Assembly (NCBI GenBank): GCA_943737045.1
Contig: CALSFV010000030.1
Coordinates: forward strand, 217,501 to 281,500
Direction of reading: 5' to 3'
From: Parapristionchus giblindavisi
Taxonomy: Eukaryota > Nematoda > Chromadorea > Rhabditida > Diplogasteridae
Length of the DNA: 64,000 nt
The position numbers were made by a program, and so were the translations under genes. Shown piece after piece: positions 23,297 to 33,785 of this stretch. The stretch's first letter is position 1, and every line of letters begins with the position of its first letter. A model generated the notes under the pieces. That model was not told where the DNA came from. It saw nothing but the letters and a program-made list of their open reading frames with translations, and did not search any database.

Positions 23297-23726
23297 TTAG
23301 AAGACATATCAAATGATCTAGATATACTCGCCCATTCTTTTTGTGAGAGCCCCTCTTATATTGCGATTTTGGCTCCACCCATTTAACTTCGCGGGCTTGG
23401 ACACCAGGTACAAATACTAGCACACCCAAAGTTCTTTATTCTTTCTAGAAGCAGCACTCTCTAGACGAGAAGCAGAGTGTTGAATCCAAGTCGAATCCTT
23501 CTTCTCCGGCACATCCCCGAGAAGTCGGCAGTAACAACGTTGAAGACCTTCTCATGACGTCATCTACGATGAAGGTGAAATCAAGAGTACACGTGTAGAA
23601 TAGGCGATTGCTATAAATTAAACGAGTGAAAATAGCATAAATACAAGCATACAATAAAATGAAAAGTCGTACCTTTAAGAGCCGCAATATGGTTGACCTC
23701 CTTACCGATGAAAACTTCCATAGGTC

Positions 23727-23850
23727 ATTCACATGAAGTTTGACAAACTGTTTGTCAACGAACGTGACGTCACATGCGCATCAATAATTTTATCAAAGAC
23801 TGCTTTTGTGACGTCACGAATGTCGACCAGTTTGACAAGATTCATGGATA
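23727..23850. repeat. Short foldback MITE with TGACGTCA core
   Basis: Same family as 2786-2905: CATGAAGTTTGACAAACTG, AACGTGACGTCAC, a second GTGACGTCACG and then ATTCATGG. Confidence 0.6.
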
Positions 23851-23987
23851 CCTCTACAACAGCTTGCCGAACACTCAGCAACGACGTTGTCGATGATAGT
23901 CTTGATCGACGGTGACGTAGAAACGAAGTGGTGTCCTGAAGAATGGAAAAATATCATAGAATTCAACTATTTCAAATCTTCCAAAAA

Positions 23988-24466
23988 TATATTCTTATAT
24001 TGATGATTTATTCCATATATCCAGTAAATGCAAGGATTTCATAAAATTAACTAGTAAAATGTACCACAAATCTTTATCTTTAGAACGAACTAACAATCAG
24101 GATAATAACTGCGCTTTTCTTGATCTACAAATAGATATAATTAATAGCGGTCAAGTTAAAACATCACTTTATAATAAAACAGATGATTATCAATTCAACG
24201 TAATTCGATATCCCCATTATCAATCAAATTCTCCTGTTAATATTGGTCTAAATACACTGCATGGTGAAACTATTCGCATATACAGGAATTGTTCTGAATA
24301 TAAAGATTTCGTTAACAGAATGAAATCATTGACAAAATACTTTGTATCGATTGACTACCCTATATACTTAGTGCATAAAAGAATATTCAGAACATTGAAT
24401 ACTAATCCATCAATATCCATTAAATATGCAACTAGTAATAGCGATATTTGCATGCGTTGTCTATGA
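23988..24466 (+). pseudogene. Penelope-like reverse transcriptase fragment
   Basis: The frame ending at the TGA of 24464-24466 extends upstream of its first ATG to a catalytic-type YIDD (23996-24007). It then reads through FLDLQIDI, IRYPHYQSNSP, the LHGETIRIYRNCSEYKDFV segment and YPIYLVHKRIF. YxDD followed by an FLD-type motif and a CS-x-F thumb region resembles Penelope-like elements; DIRS-like elements are the alternative. It is truncated on the 5' side, and no GIY-YIG endonuclease is seen downstream. The insertion splits copy 3 of the large foldback: the host sequence resumes at about 25085 with TACTCGCTGGCAC. Confidence 0.6.
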
Positions 24467-25085
24467 TAAACGTGCTTTGGTATAGTCAATGTTTCAAATA
24501 AGAGGTAGAAGTAGACAGACCACTTCCCAGACGATCGATAATGACAGCGCAACCTAGTGATCTACCTGAACAGAGACACACATGCGCCTCTCTCACTCTA
24601 TCCATTCTTCTCTCATTCTATCCCTGTCGACTCGCATCAATCGATATGAGAGGGACAACTACCCAGGGAATAAGGATTCAATCGATTCGGCTCAAGGATA
24701 CGTAAGTATGGATTACAATATACATATTAGTGTCACTTTCGCTAAAAGATATATGCATGAATTTTGGTAATATTAGACTAATATTTTTCATACAGTTTTG
24801 ATGTGTATTGATTTCATGTATACGTTCACGTTATTGTATTATTATTAACATTAGAAATGAGATTTTGCATGATTTTGCTATAGAACTATCATAATAAACT
24901 TTTATGTAAACTAACTCAATGGGGGTTCTACTGAAGATGGCCAACCCCATTGGGTAGAGGTTCACTGTCTAGAACCTAATGGCCGAAACAGTGAATCTCG
25001 CCTCTACTAATAACTACTTTAGATTCATTAATATCTAATTTTATGAGTACATTTGCATGTTTAACTATTTCATATTTCGCTTATA
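24467..25085 (+). other. 3' part of the retroelement insertion, with nested inverted repeats
   Basis: Non-coding continuation of the insertion. At 24924-25007 there are three complementary pairs: GGTTCTA/TAGAACC, GTAGAGG/CCTCTAC and TTCACTG/CAGTGAA, with CTGAAGA and GGCCGAAAC between them. These are ingredients of a hammerhead ribozyme, known from Penelope-like elements. The strand order does not match any of the three circular forms, so no ribozyme is called. Confidence 0.35.
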
Positions 25086-28000
25086 ATTATACTCGCTGGC
25101 ACAGTGTTTCACGTCAAGTTTAAGCTACAAAAGTGAAACGATGTTGTGATCGAAAGTATAGAAATAAAAGGAAAGACGCGAATCACCATGTCTAAACACT
25201 ACGCGCCCTTCACAACTTTTGTATAGCAGATAAGACTTATGCTTTGTTAAGCGCGTTACATTTGAATAACGCCCACGCAACAACGAACGCATAAATAGAA
25301 CATCAAAGCGTATGCGTCAGCGTTAGTTGGATATTGGATCCCAAGTGGAAAACACTAAGCGCTTAAGATATCTACTGTAACCTACAATAACTTTGTAAAG
25401 TAACACTATGCGCCTTCAGTGCTTTCCATTTGGGACCCGAGATTCTACGAAGGCCGAGGCCCCCTTCAACAGAAAAAGAGCTAGATATGCCAATGGTGGT
25501 TGGTGTCAATGGTGCGAATGGTTTATACCTTAAAGAGCAGCAAGAGCCGTTGATTGGTCGTCGTCTTCGTAGATGAGGTAGACGAAATTCTAGAAGACGA
25601 CGAATACGAACACGAAGGACACATTGACGACCCGAAAGCTGCAAACGAATAGAATGAGAATATAATCAAATAACGATCAAAGATCAACTTTTAAGAAAAC
25701 GAGAAACATGGAAACGAGAGGAGGTGAGGAAGGAGGACGACCGAAAATTGCAAACGAATGGAATGAGAATATGAACACGTATTGTATGATTATCATATGC
25801 AAATTGGAATCTGTCTAGACAAAGTGATAGTGTTTTAGAAGTTTTACATAATCAAATACAAAGAAAGATGGAGAGGAAGAGAAGTGAAGAGAGGAGGAGG
25901 TGGAGAGACATAATGGAACCCGGATAGAGGTCAGGAGAAAGATGTAGAGAAAGGCCCGAGAGGGAGTGAGAGAGTTGGAGAGATGAAGTCAGAATCGAAC
26001 GGAACATCGCAAAGGAAGGCATAACGTTAAGTTGTTTCAATAAAAGTGGCGGGAAAGGTATCATGATAGTCACAACCAATGAGTGATAAACAATGTCGAT
26101 GGTAGACCATTTCCCACGAGACGTATTTCTTTCTCTGTACTCTCTCACATATCCACACACTCTCACACTCTGTCTAGGCTATGTCTTCCCTCTCTCACAT
26201 TGGCATACTATTTCTTCAAAGATCAACTTGAAAAAAAGACGCGAAGGTGGGAAAAAACAAGTGAAAACTGCAAGTGAACAATAGGAACACGTAGTCTTCA
26301 TGTAATGAATCATATTCAAATTGGTAAAGAATAGATGAGTGCATAGTCAACAATTGTGGTAATATATGCAAGTAAAAGAGAGAAAAGGAAGAGGAGGAGA
26401 GAGGTAGAGGGAGAGGGAGAGAGGTAGAGCGAGAAAGAGGTAGAGAGAGAGGATGAGGGAGAAATAGGTAGAGGTAGAGTGAGAAAGAGAGATAAAGGAA
26501 AAACGATTGAACCAATACCGATCGAAATAACAAGAAAGAACTCGTGCCTCTGTTGAAATTGTCCGGGAAATGAGAGTGTGAGAAGGGAATCAATGCCTAT
26601 CGACTCTGATCAAACTATCATCCTATTGTTATGTGATGGTTGTTTGATCTGAGGAGAGAGTGTCCAGACTAAGAGAGTGCAGATAGAGATAGAGACAGAG
26701 TGAGAGAGTATGGATAATTGAGAGAGTACAAGGAAGGGACGACAGGACGTGAACATGATATTGTTTATGAATCGCTGTCCCCCTCCATTTCTCCCGCCAA
26801 TTTCATTGCGAATACGCGTTGCCATTCTTGTTTTCATAATTTGGCTATATCCATCACTCTCATTCTCTCATTCTCTTTCGACCTCTACCTCTCTATCATC
26901 ATCATATTATACATTACTGTTTCTTCAGTCTTGGATAATTTAGCGTCGTTTTCAATAGTACTTATTGCTTTTCTTCGTTTTTCATTTATTGATTCCTCTA
27001 CATCTCATTGTCATTCCCTTTATCTTCCTCTCTTTCTCTAGAACAGTCCTTTAATCTCGATATGTTCTCCATCTGAAACCATAAATATCGTCCATGCTCG
27101 AGAATTCCGCCTTCTCAAACATTCTGTACCAGAACGTCAGTGTTCTCGTTCGAACGTTCCCCACTGTTGTACTGACTCCCCCTCTCTATCTCTGCTTTAT
27201 CATTTTCCCTCTGTCTTTCCCTAGCTGTCTCTATCAATCGATCTCCTCTTTTTTATTTGCAAATATTATCACAGTTCCACTCATCTATTCTTTACCAATT
27301 TGAATATGATTCATTATATGAAGGCTACGTGTTCCTATTGTTCAATTCACTTGCAGTTTTCACTTGTCTTGCCCACCTACGCATTCATTTTTTTCAAGTT
27401 GATCTTTGAACTCTACCCCATCTTCCTCCCATTTCCTCACGAAATCATTCGAATCCTTTACAGAACCAGCAGCCCCTCTAAGGTGAAGCATCGATAAAGT
27501 CAGATGAAGTGGACGTCGGACATTCGATCGGACACTGACGACACGAACACGGACGAGGCGACATAGACAACACTCATGGACTTGGACTACGATGATCTCG
27601 GAATCACTTTCTCTGACCGGTACTTCTTACCTTTATCTTTGTTTATACATCGTTACATTTGATTTTCCCGCGTCGTAACTTGTGAAATACAACGTCGATG
27701 TTCATAGTGTGTTGGATCCCAAGTGGAAAATCCTCAGGGCCCATAGGGCTACTGTAAGAAGTAGTATCTCTGACATTTAATGTTTTTCACTTGGGATGCA
27801 ATACAAACAATAAACGTGACATCTTATTGCATTATTTTTGAGCAAGTTTACATGACGACTAGTCCTGTTTTGTGACTCTTGCGATGCTTTATCGATTTAT
27901 GTCGTGGTCTAAAGTTGCAAAAAGAAGCGAGGAGAAGCGAGAGTGTAATCAGTGAAGAGTCGTAACTTTTCCTTTCCTTTGTTTGAACGCTGCTTGAATA

Positions 28001-28794
28001 TTTCCTATAGGACTTCTGAAAGAATGGAACAGAATCCTTTGACAACGTTCTCTTCACTCTTCAATATTCCCCTTCCGCAAATATCAAAAATATACAAAGT
28101 GATGAGAGCATTGGCAAAGGTCTAATCATTGAATCTATTCTAATCTCTTACTCGTTTTGTAGTGTCATCGTGCTATGATGAACCAACGTCCTCTTAAGAA
28201 GATCATCAACGTCGTCGTTGATGGGACTCTGAAGAAACGATATGGACTCAGAAGGAGAGTTTGATAGTAGATTGGATATTCATTAACTTAATTTCAAAAT
28301 TATTTCAGATCCAGTTATCGTACGTCTTCGAAGTATCGTCAAAGATGACTTCTACCAATACTCAATGTGCTGCTACTCTTCAAGGTACTTAGTGATCTTA
28401 GTAGAAAGTCCTAATAGTTGAATCCATTCTAACATCATACTTAGCAGGTCGAATCTTCTTTTCTCAATCGTCGTCTACGACGTCATCAGAAGGTTGTCGC
28501 AGCCTTCACATCAGAAGAAGATCGGCGTCACTGGGTATAATCTACTCGGACGTCAAAAGAAGGGAGATGATCGTCGTTGAAGATGCGGATTCTGCCGGTC
28601 TTCTTCGTAGAAATAATAAAGATTTTGGGGTGTGTTCATGACTGTCATGTAGTGTCCAAGCCCGCGAAGTTAAATGGGCGGAGTCAAAATCGGTACATAT
28701 ATGTGGTAGTCTAACAGAAAGGGGCGGAGCTATACATCGGTTTATATGTAGTTGTTCAGGGAGTATATGTAAATCATTTGAAGTTTCATAAGAT

Positions 28795-28864
28795 GGAGTC
28801 CCATATCCTAGTTGGTAAGTGCTCGGACAACGAATCCGAAAAATTGGTCATAATGAAAGTTCAA
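28795..28864 (+). repeat. Diverged tRNA-like sequence, right arm of copy 3
   Basis: Identical in layout to 6213-6282 of copy 1, and nearly identical in sequence. Confidence 0.5.
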
Positions 28865-29781
28865 GTTTGCATGGGAAGCCAATTTCATCTATATTCATTG
28901 TTTTCTAAAGTTAATTTTAATTCGAATTGAGGACTTCGCTGCACTCCATCTCCCTTCTAATTACTTTAAATGCTGAGTCTATTCCTTCATGTATTGTATT
29001 TGCAAAAAAAAAACAACAATTTGGCCTGCTAAAGAGTATTTATGAAAAATATTTACGATATATAATATTGATTAAACAGTTTGAAAGCAGTAACAATGAA
29101 TGCCAAGTTTACAAATACATTTACAAAATATATTTCACAGTAAAATGGAGCATTAGTGCATCAAGCTATTTTGGAGAACTAGACTCTTATGTGGAATAAA
29201 GCAACTACAGTATGTTACAGTAAACTACAGTAAACCACAGTAAAACACAGTTTTGTACATTGTACAAAGATACAGTATAAACATTATTTCAGTATATTGA
29301 TAATAATTTTACGGAGATATAATGTGCGGTCTGTGATATCAAACTGCTTAATCAATATTGTATACTGTAGCATAGTGTATCTTTGTAAATCTACAATACT
29401 TTGGTTTACAGCAGTTTACTGTAATAGACTGTAGTTCCTTTACTCAACATATAGGTCTAGTTCTCCAGAATAGTTTGATGCACTGATTCTCATTTTTTAC
29501 TGTAAAATATATTTTGTAAATATATTGGTAAATTTTAAATTCATTGTATTTGTGATATCAAAGTACCGTATTAATAAAATTATTAAAATAACCAAAAATT
29601 AAATTTTTCATTTTTTTCTCATTTCGTTTAGTTATTCCCTCCCGCCACCCGTCTCAATAGTGGTGGTAATAGAGGTTGAGGGCGCGCGATGACTCTCTGC
29701 GTCTCTGACTATCGACCTACTCTGCCGTCTAGCCGCTCTGTCACTGATCTAGCAATGAGAAGAAATCGCTTCTTTCCTTAA

Positions 29782-30069
29782 AGAAGGGGACCCATGAGTT
29801 GGCATGACTGACTCCCGCCACGATAAGCATGTTGGCTATTGTTTGTATTATATGGTAATTGACGTAAGGGACAATGAGAAAATCAGAGAGTCAAGTATGC
29901 AAATCGGATGGGCACTCTCTACATGCCTTAAAAGTTGCACTTTCAATGCGCATAGTGAGCTTTAAACATATCGGAAATCAATATCAGATATGTCTTTCGA
30001 TTCGTGTGATGAATCTCTATCATTCTATCCGAACAGTCTTATTACGAAAAAACTCGTGGGTCTCCATCT
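29782..30069. mobile_element. 288-bp MITE with TTAA target duplication
   Basis: TTAA lies on both sides (29778-29781 and 30070-30073). The ends AGAAGGGGACCCATGAG and the complement of the right end, AGATGGAGACCCACGAG, match at 14 of 17 positions. The empty site is preserved at about 7212-7222 (CCTTAAATAAATAC). A TTAA duplication suggests piggyBac-type mobilisation. The interior frame of 67 codons is not called as a gene. Confidence 0.75.
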
Positions 30070-30316
30070 TTAAATAAATACCAATGAGATTTCGCTCTCG
30101 CTGTCCCCGTCTAATAACTCTGACATAACATAACAATCACAATGACATAATATAGTATAACTCGTCTAATAACTATGAGAATACCTATACAAATAAAATA
30201 CTCAATCGCATACTATACATACGCGAAATGTCATATTTTGCTAGATAAAAGAAGTTTATTGACGTAAAATATTTATTATATGTCATTACGAAATCAATCA
30301 AATCATTCATAGTTTA

Positions 30317-30372
30317 CCAACCGCTCGGATGGATCGTCCGACCACTTATCCACTAGACGACGGATCCCTATG
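30317..30372 (-). repeat. tRNA-derived SINE-like fragment
   Basis: Interior of the tRNA-like module (CCAACCGCTCGGATGGATCG, CCACTAGACG) without the B-box end, like the fragment at 8.8 kb. Confidence 0.45.
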
Positions 30373-30705
30373 AGAAGACATATCAAATGACCTAGAGATA
30401 CACGCCCATTCTTTTTCCATTCATTATAAAATTATTGTTTTATTTGTTTGCCCGATTAAATATACATTACAATCCATTGGAAGTAGATTGAGCACATATC
30501 TCACTGCGAACATAGAACTTCGAAAGAAATATTTATAATAATTTTATGAAAGAAAAATTTGATTACGATTCATCGTCATTCTAAAGGACCTCTTTCACAC
30601 TCTAGATGTTAGCCTTGAGAAAGCGAAAAAAACGCAAAGGAAAAACAACAAAAAGTGTTGATCACAATTGGAAATCGTCTTTCTTTTGATAATACTTCTC
30701 GGGGA

Positions 30706-30766
30706 TTCGAACTTTTTTGCCGACCAACGGCTCGGATTGACCGTACTAGACCACGGGTCCCTATGA
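30706..30766 (-). repeat. tRNA-derived SINE-like sequence with internal deletion
   Basis: The B-box GTTCGAATCCCC and the GACCCGTGGTCTAGT start are kept, but about 20 bases between them are missing compared with the other copies. Confidence 0.5.
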
Positions 30767-31187
30767 GAAGACATATCAAATGATCTAGATATACTCGCCC
30801 ATTGTTTTTGAGAGGGCCCCTCTTATATTGCGATTTTGGCTCCACCCATTTAACTTCGCGGGCTTGGACACCAGGTACAAACACTAGCACACCCAAATAT
30901 CTGTATTCTTTCTAGAAGCAGCATTCTCAATCAGAATGATGCATCCGAGTGGAACCCTTCTTCTCCTGCTGGAGAAAGTCCCCGAGAAGTCGGCAGTAAC
31001 GACGACCTTCTGACGTCATCATCGACGATTAAGGTGAAATCCAGAGTATTCGTGTAGACTAGGAGCTTGCTATAAATTAAACGATTGAACAGAGCATAAA
31101 AAGAGCATACAAGAAATGAAGAGTCGTACCTTTAAGAGCGGCAATATGGTTGAAGTCCTTACCGATGAAAACTTGTAGAGGTCATAC

Positions 31188-31312
31188 ACATGAAGTTTGA
31201 CAAACCGTTTGTCAACGAACGTGACGTCACATGCGCATGAATAATTGTATCAAAGGCTACGGTGAGACGTCACGCTGGTCGACCCGTTTGGCAATATTCA
31301 TGGATACCTGTA
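31188..31312. repeat. Short foldback MITE with TGACGTCA core
   Basis: Copy 4 version of 2786-2905: CATGAAGTTTGACAAACCG, then GTGACGTCAC, GAGACGTCACG and ATTCATGG. Confidence 0.55.
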
Positions 31313-32077
31313 GAACAGTCTAACGAGTAATCAGCAACAACGTTGCCGATGATCATCAGACTTTCTTGATCGAAGGTGACGAAGAAGCGAAATGTTGTCC
31401 TGAAGAATGGTAAATAATAATAGAATTCAACTACTTCACATCTTCCAGAAATATTTTCATATTCGCTTTTCGGGATTGAGAATGAAAGTATACTGAACGG
31501 TGATCAGGACACCCGCAATGGTTTTCACGTCAACATTAAGTTACAAAAGTAAAACGATGTTGTATCCAAAAGTAGAGAAATAAAAGGAAAGAGACGAATC
31601 ACAATGTCTGCAAACAACGCGCCCTTTACAACTTTTGTACACTACATAAGACAATGCGTTCTTACGCGCGTAATATTTGCATGACTTCCACGAAACAACG
31701 AAAGCAAAAATGGAACATCAAAAGGTATGCGTCAGCGTTAGTTGGATATTGGATCCCAAGTGGAAACCACTGAGCACTTTAAATAGCTACTGTAACGTAC
31801 ATTAACTTGATAAAATAACACTATGCACCTTCATGCTTTCCACATGGGACGCGACATTCTACGAAGACCGAGGCCGACGAACCGATGTTCCACACCTTCG
31901 TATTAGTCTTACGCGGATACTCCGCCTGACCAAACGTCAAACGTTCATGAGCTATAGGCCAAACGTGAGCGTAAACGCATCCAACATCTAACATTACATC
32001 TAACGCATCTAACATGAACGAACGCAAACGAACGCGATCGCATTTAAGACTTGAAGTAGGAAAGTCAATTTCAATAG

Positions 32078-32350
32078 AAACTTAGGCAACTCGAGTCGAG
32101 TGTAATTCTAGCGCGATTAGCTCCTGACGTGACCGAATTAGATTCGAAAATCAGCTAATTAGACTCAAAAATTAGCTAATTACACTCAAAAATCTCGTAA
32201 TTAGATTCGAATTTTCTAATTAGATTCAAATATCTCATAATTAGATTCTTACTTCTAATTAGACTCAAAAATCTCCTAATTAGATTCGCATTTTCTAATT
32301 AGATTCGCATTTTCTAATCACACTCAAATCGAGTTGCCTGAGAATGAGCT
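32078..32350. mobile_element. AT-rich MITE with internal CTAATTAGA repeats
   Basis: The inverted ends are about AGGCAACTCGAGTCGAGTGT and the complement of ACTCAAATCGAGTTGCCT. The interior consists of about ten imperfect units around CTAATTAGATTCGAA. It sits between GAGGCC-side and GAGCTATATATGCC-side host sequence that is close together in the other foldback copies. Confidence 0.6.
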
Positions 32351-33149
32351 ATATATGCCAATGGTGGTTCATACCTTAAAGAGCAGCAAGAGCAGTTGAT
32401 TGGTCGTCATCTTCCTTGATCGGTAGATGAAGGTATAGAAGACGACGAACTCGAAGCCGAAGAACACATTGACGAATCGGAAGCTACAAATGAATAGAAT
32501 GAGAATATGAACAAATAAAGATCAAAGATCAACTTTTTTAAAGTACAAACAAGGAAGCGAAAGGAGGAGAGGAAGGCAAACGACCGAAAATTTGTAACGA
32601 ATGGAATGAGAAGAAGAACACGTACTGTATGATTATCATATGCAAATTGGAGTAGAATAAACGAGAACTAGATAATAACAGTGATAGAAAATGCAAATCG
32701 ACAATACAAATCCAATTAAGATTGAAGAAAAAAGTAGTCAATTGATATTTGTAGAACAAATGTTTTAGAAGTTGCACATATTCAAACACAAAGAAAGAAG
32801 GAGAGGAAGAGAAGTGAAGAGACAAGGAGAGAGGTCAGTGGAAAGATCTAGAGAAATGCCAGATTTAGAAGGAGAGAGGGAGAGAGAGACAGAGGGAGAA
32901 GAGAGGGAGAGAGGGAGAGAGTTGGAGAGATGCTGTCAGAATCGAACGAAACATCGCAAAGGAAGGCTTAACGATATGTTGTTTCAATAAAACTGGCAGG
33001 AAAGGCATCATGATAGACACAACCAATGAGTGATAAACAATATAGATGGTAGACCACTTCCCACGAGACGTATTTCGTTCTCTGTACTCTCTCACATATC
33101 CACACTCTCTCACTCTCCGTCTAGGCTATGTCTTCCCTCTCTTACACTA

Positions 33150-33785
33150 TTTCTGCCATACTCAAAGAACGATCACATGATCATTGAGGACTACTCTAGT
33201 CCCTCTTTTAGGGGCATTGTGATAGTTATTATGTGAAATTAAAGAATTTATCGTACGATTTATTATCCAACTATTCGTATAAATACAGTAGCATAGAGTG
33301 AGTGTTCAATTACGGGGGATTCCGGTTATGCTCTGGTATTTCTAAACTTAAAGCCTACTTAAACTACGTCACAGACTTAGAGTTTACTTCAATTGAAAGA
33401 ACATTTGACGAAATGCATTACAGTAAACCAAACGAAGTAGACTTATAAGTCTACTTCAAGTAAGTTTTTATGTTTCGAAATAGCAGAGTAGGGGGAAAGC
33501 ATTTCAAAATAGTTCTGATGTCTAGACAGCGACCGCAACGCGTGAAATCGCAATAACGCGGTCGAAGTTAGTCCGATAACGATGTCAAACTCTTCCGTGG
33601 CTCAGCGGTAAGTTTCTCGGCTGCAGTTCGAATGTTGCGAGTTCGAATAACTCCATGTATCCCATTTTTGCCAAGTTTTCTGGTCATGTTCACCCATGAA
33701 ATGCTGTGTATTTAGGGCTTGCTGATAGGTATTAAAATCAGTATGTTTTCCGTTTATTATAATCAAGATAAATAATAATTAATAA
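33150..33785. other. Intergenic sequence with one long palindrome
   Basis: Between the end of foldback copy 4 and the gene at 33.8 kb. No exon is seen. It holds a perfect 24-base palindrome at 33434-33457 (arms GAAGTAGACTTA) and a tRNA-like sequence at 33594-33656. Confidence 0.6.
33594..33656 (+). tRNA. tRNA-Cys(GCA)-like pseudogene or SINE head
   Basis: A-box TGGCTCAGCGG (33598-33608) and B-box-like GAGTTCGAATAAC are spaced 42 bases apart, as in a real tRNA. A seven-base loop CTGCAGT gives anticodon GCA with U33 in place. The anticodon stem keeps about four pairs, including a G-U. The acceptor stem does not pair, so a working tRNA is unlikely. Confidence 0.4.

Larger units (their letters stand above)
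22540..30195. repeat. Large foldback repeat, copy 3
   Basis: Third long copy, in the same orientation as copies 1 and 2. It starts with part of the terminal palindrome (22545-22900). The arms pair at about 23365-23405 and 28663-28700, and the core is at 25.86-27.22 kb. It is interrupted by a reverse transcriptase fragment (about 23.99-25.08 kb) and a TTAA-flanked MITE (29782-30069). Its right part is nearly identical to copy 1 (28.68-28.99 kb against 6.09-6.40 kb), while its core is nearly identical to copy 2. Confidence 0.75.
30310..33150. repeat. Large foldback repeat, copy 4 (partial)
   Basis: Contains the left arm and the purine-rich core only, breaking off near 33150. Segment 31.54-31.69 kb is almost identical to 9.97-10.13 kb of copy 2, and 33.02-33.14 kb to 12.01-12.12 kb. 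An AT-rich MITE is inserted at 32.08-32.35 kb. Confidence 0.7.

Noticed and set aside
24924..25007. Hammerhead ribozyme as an annotated RNA gene
   Set aside because: Motif pieces are present, but stem III's 3' strand comes before the GAAA block and stem I's partner lies upstream, which fits none of the three natural permutations. Kept only as a finding.
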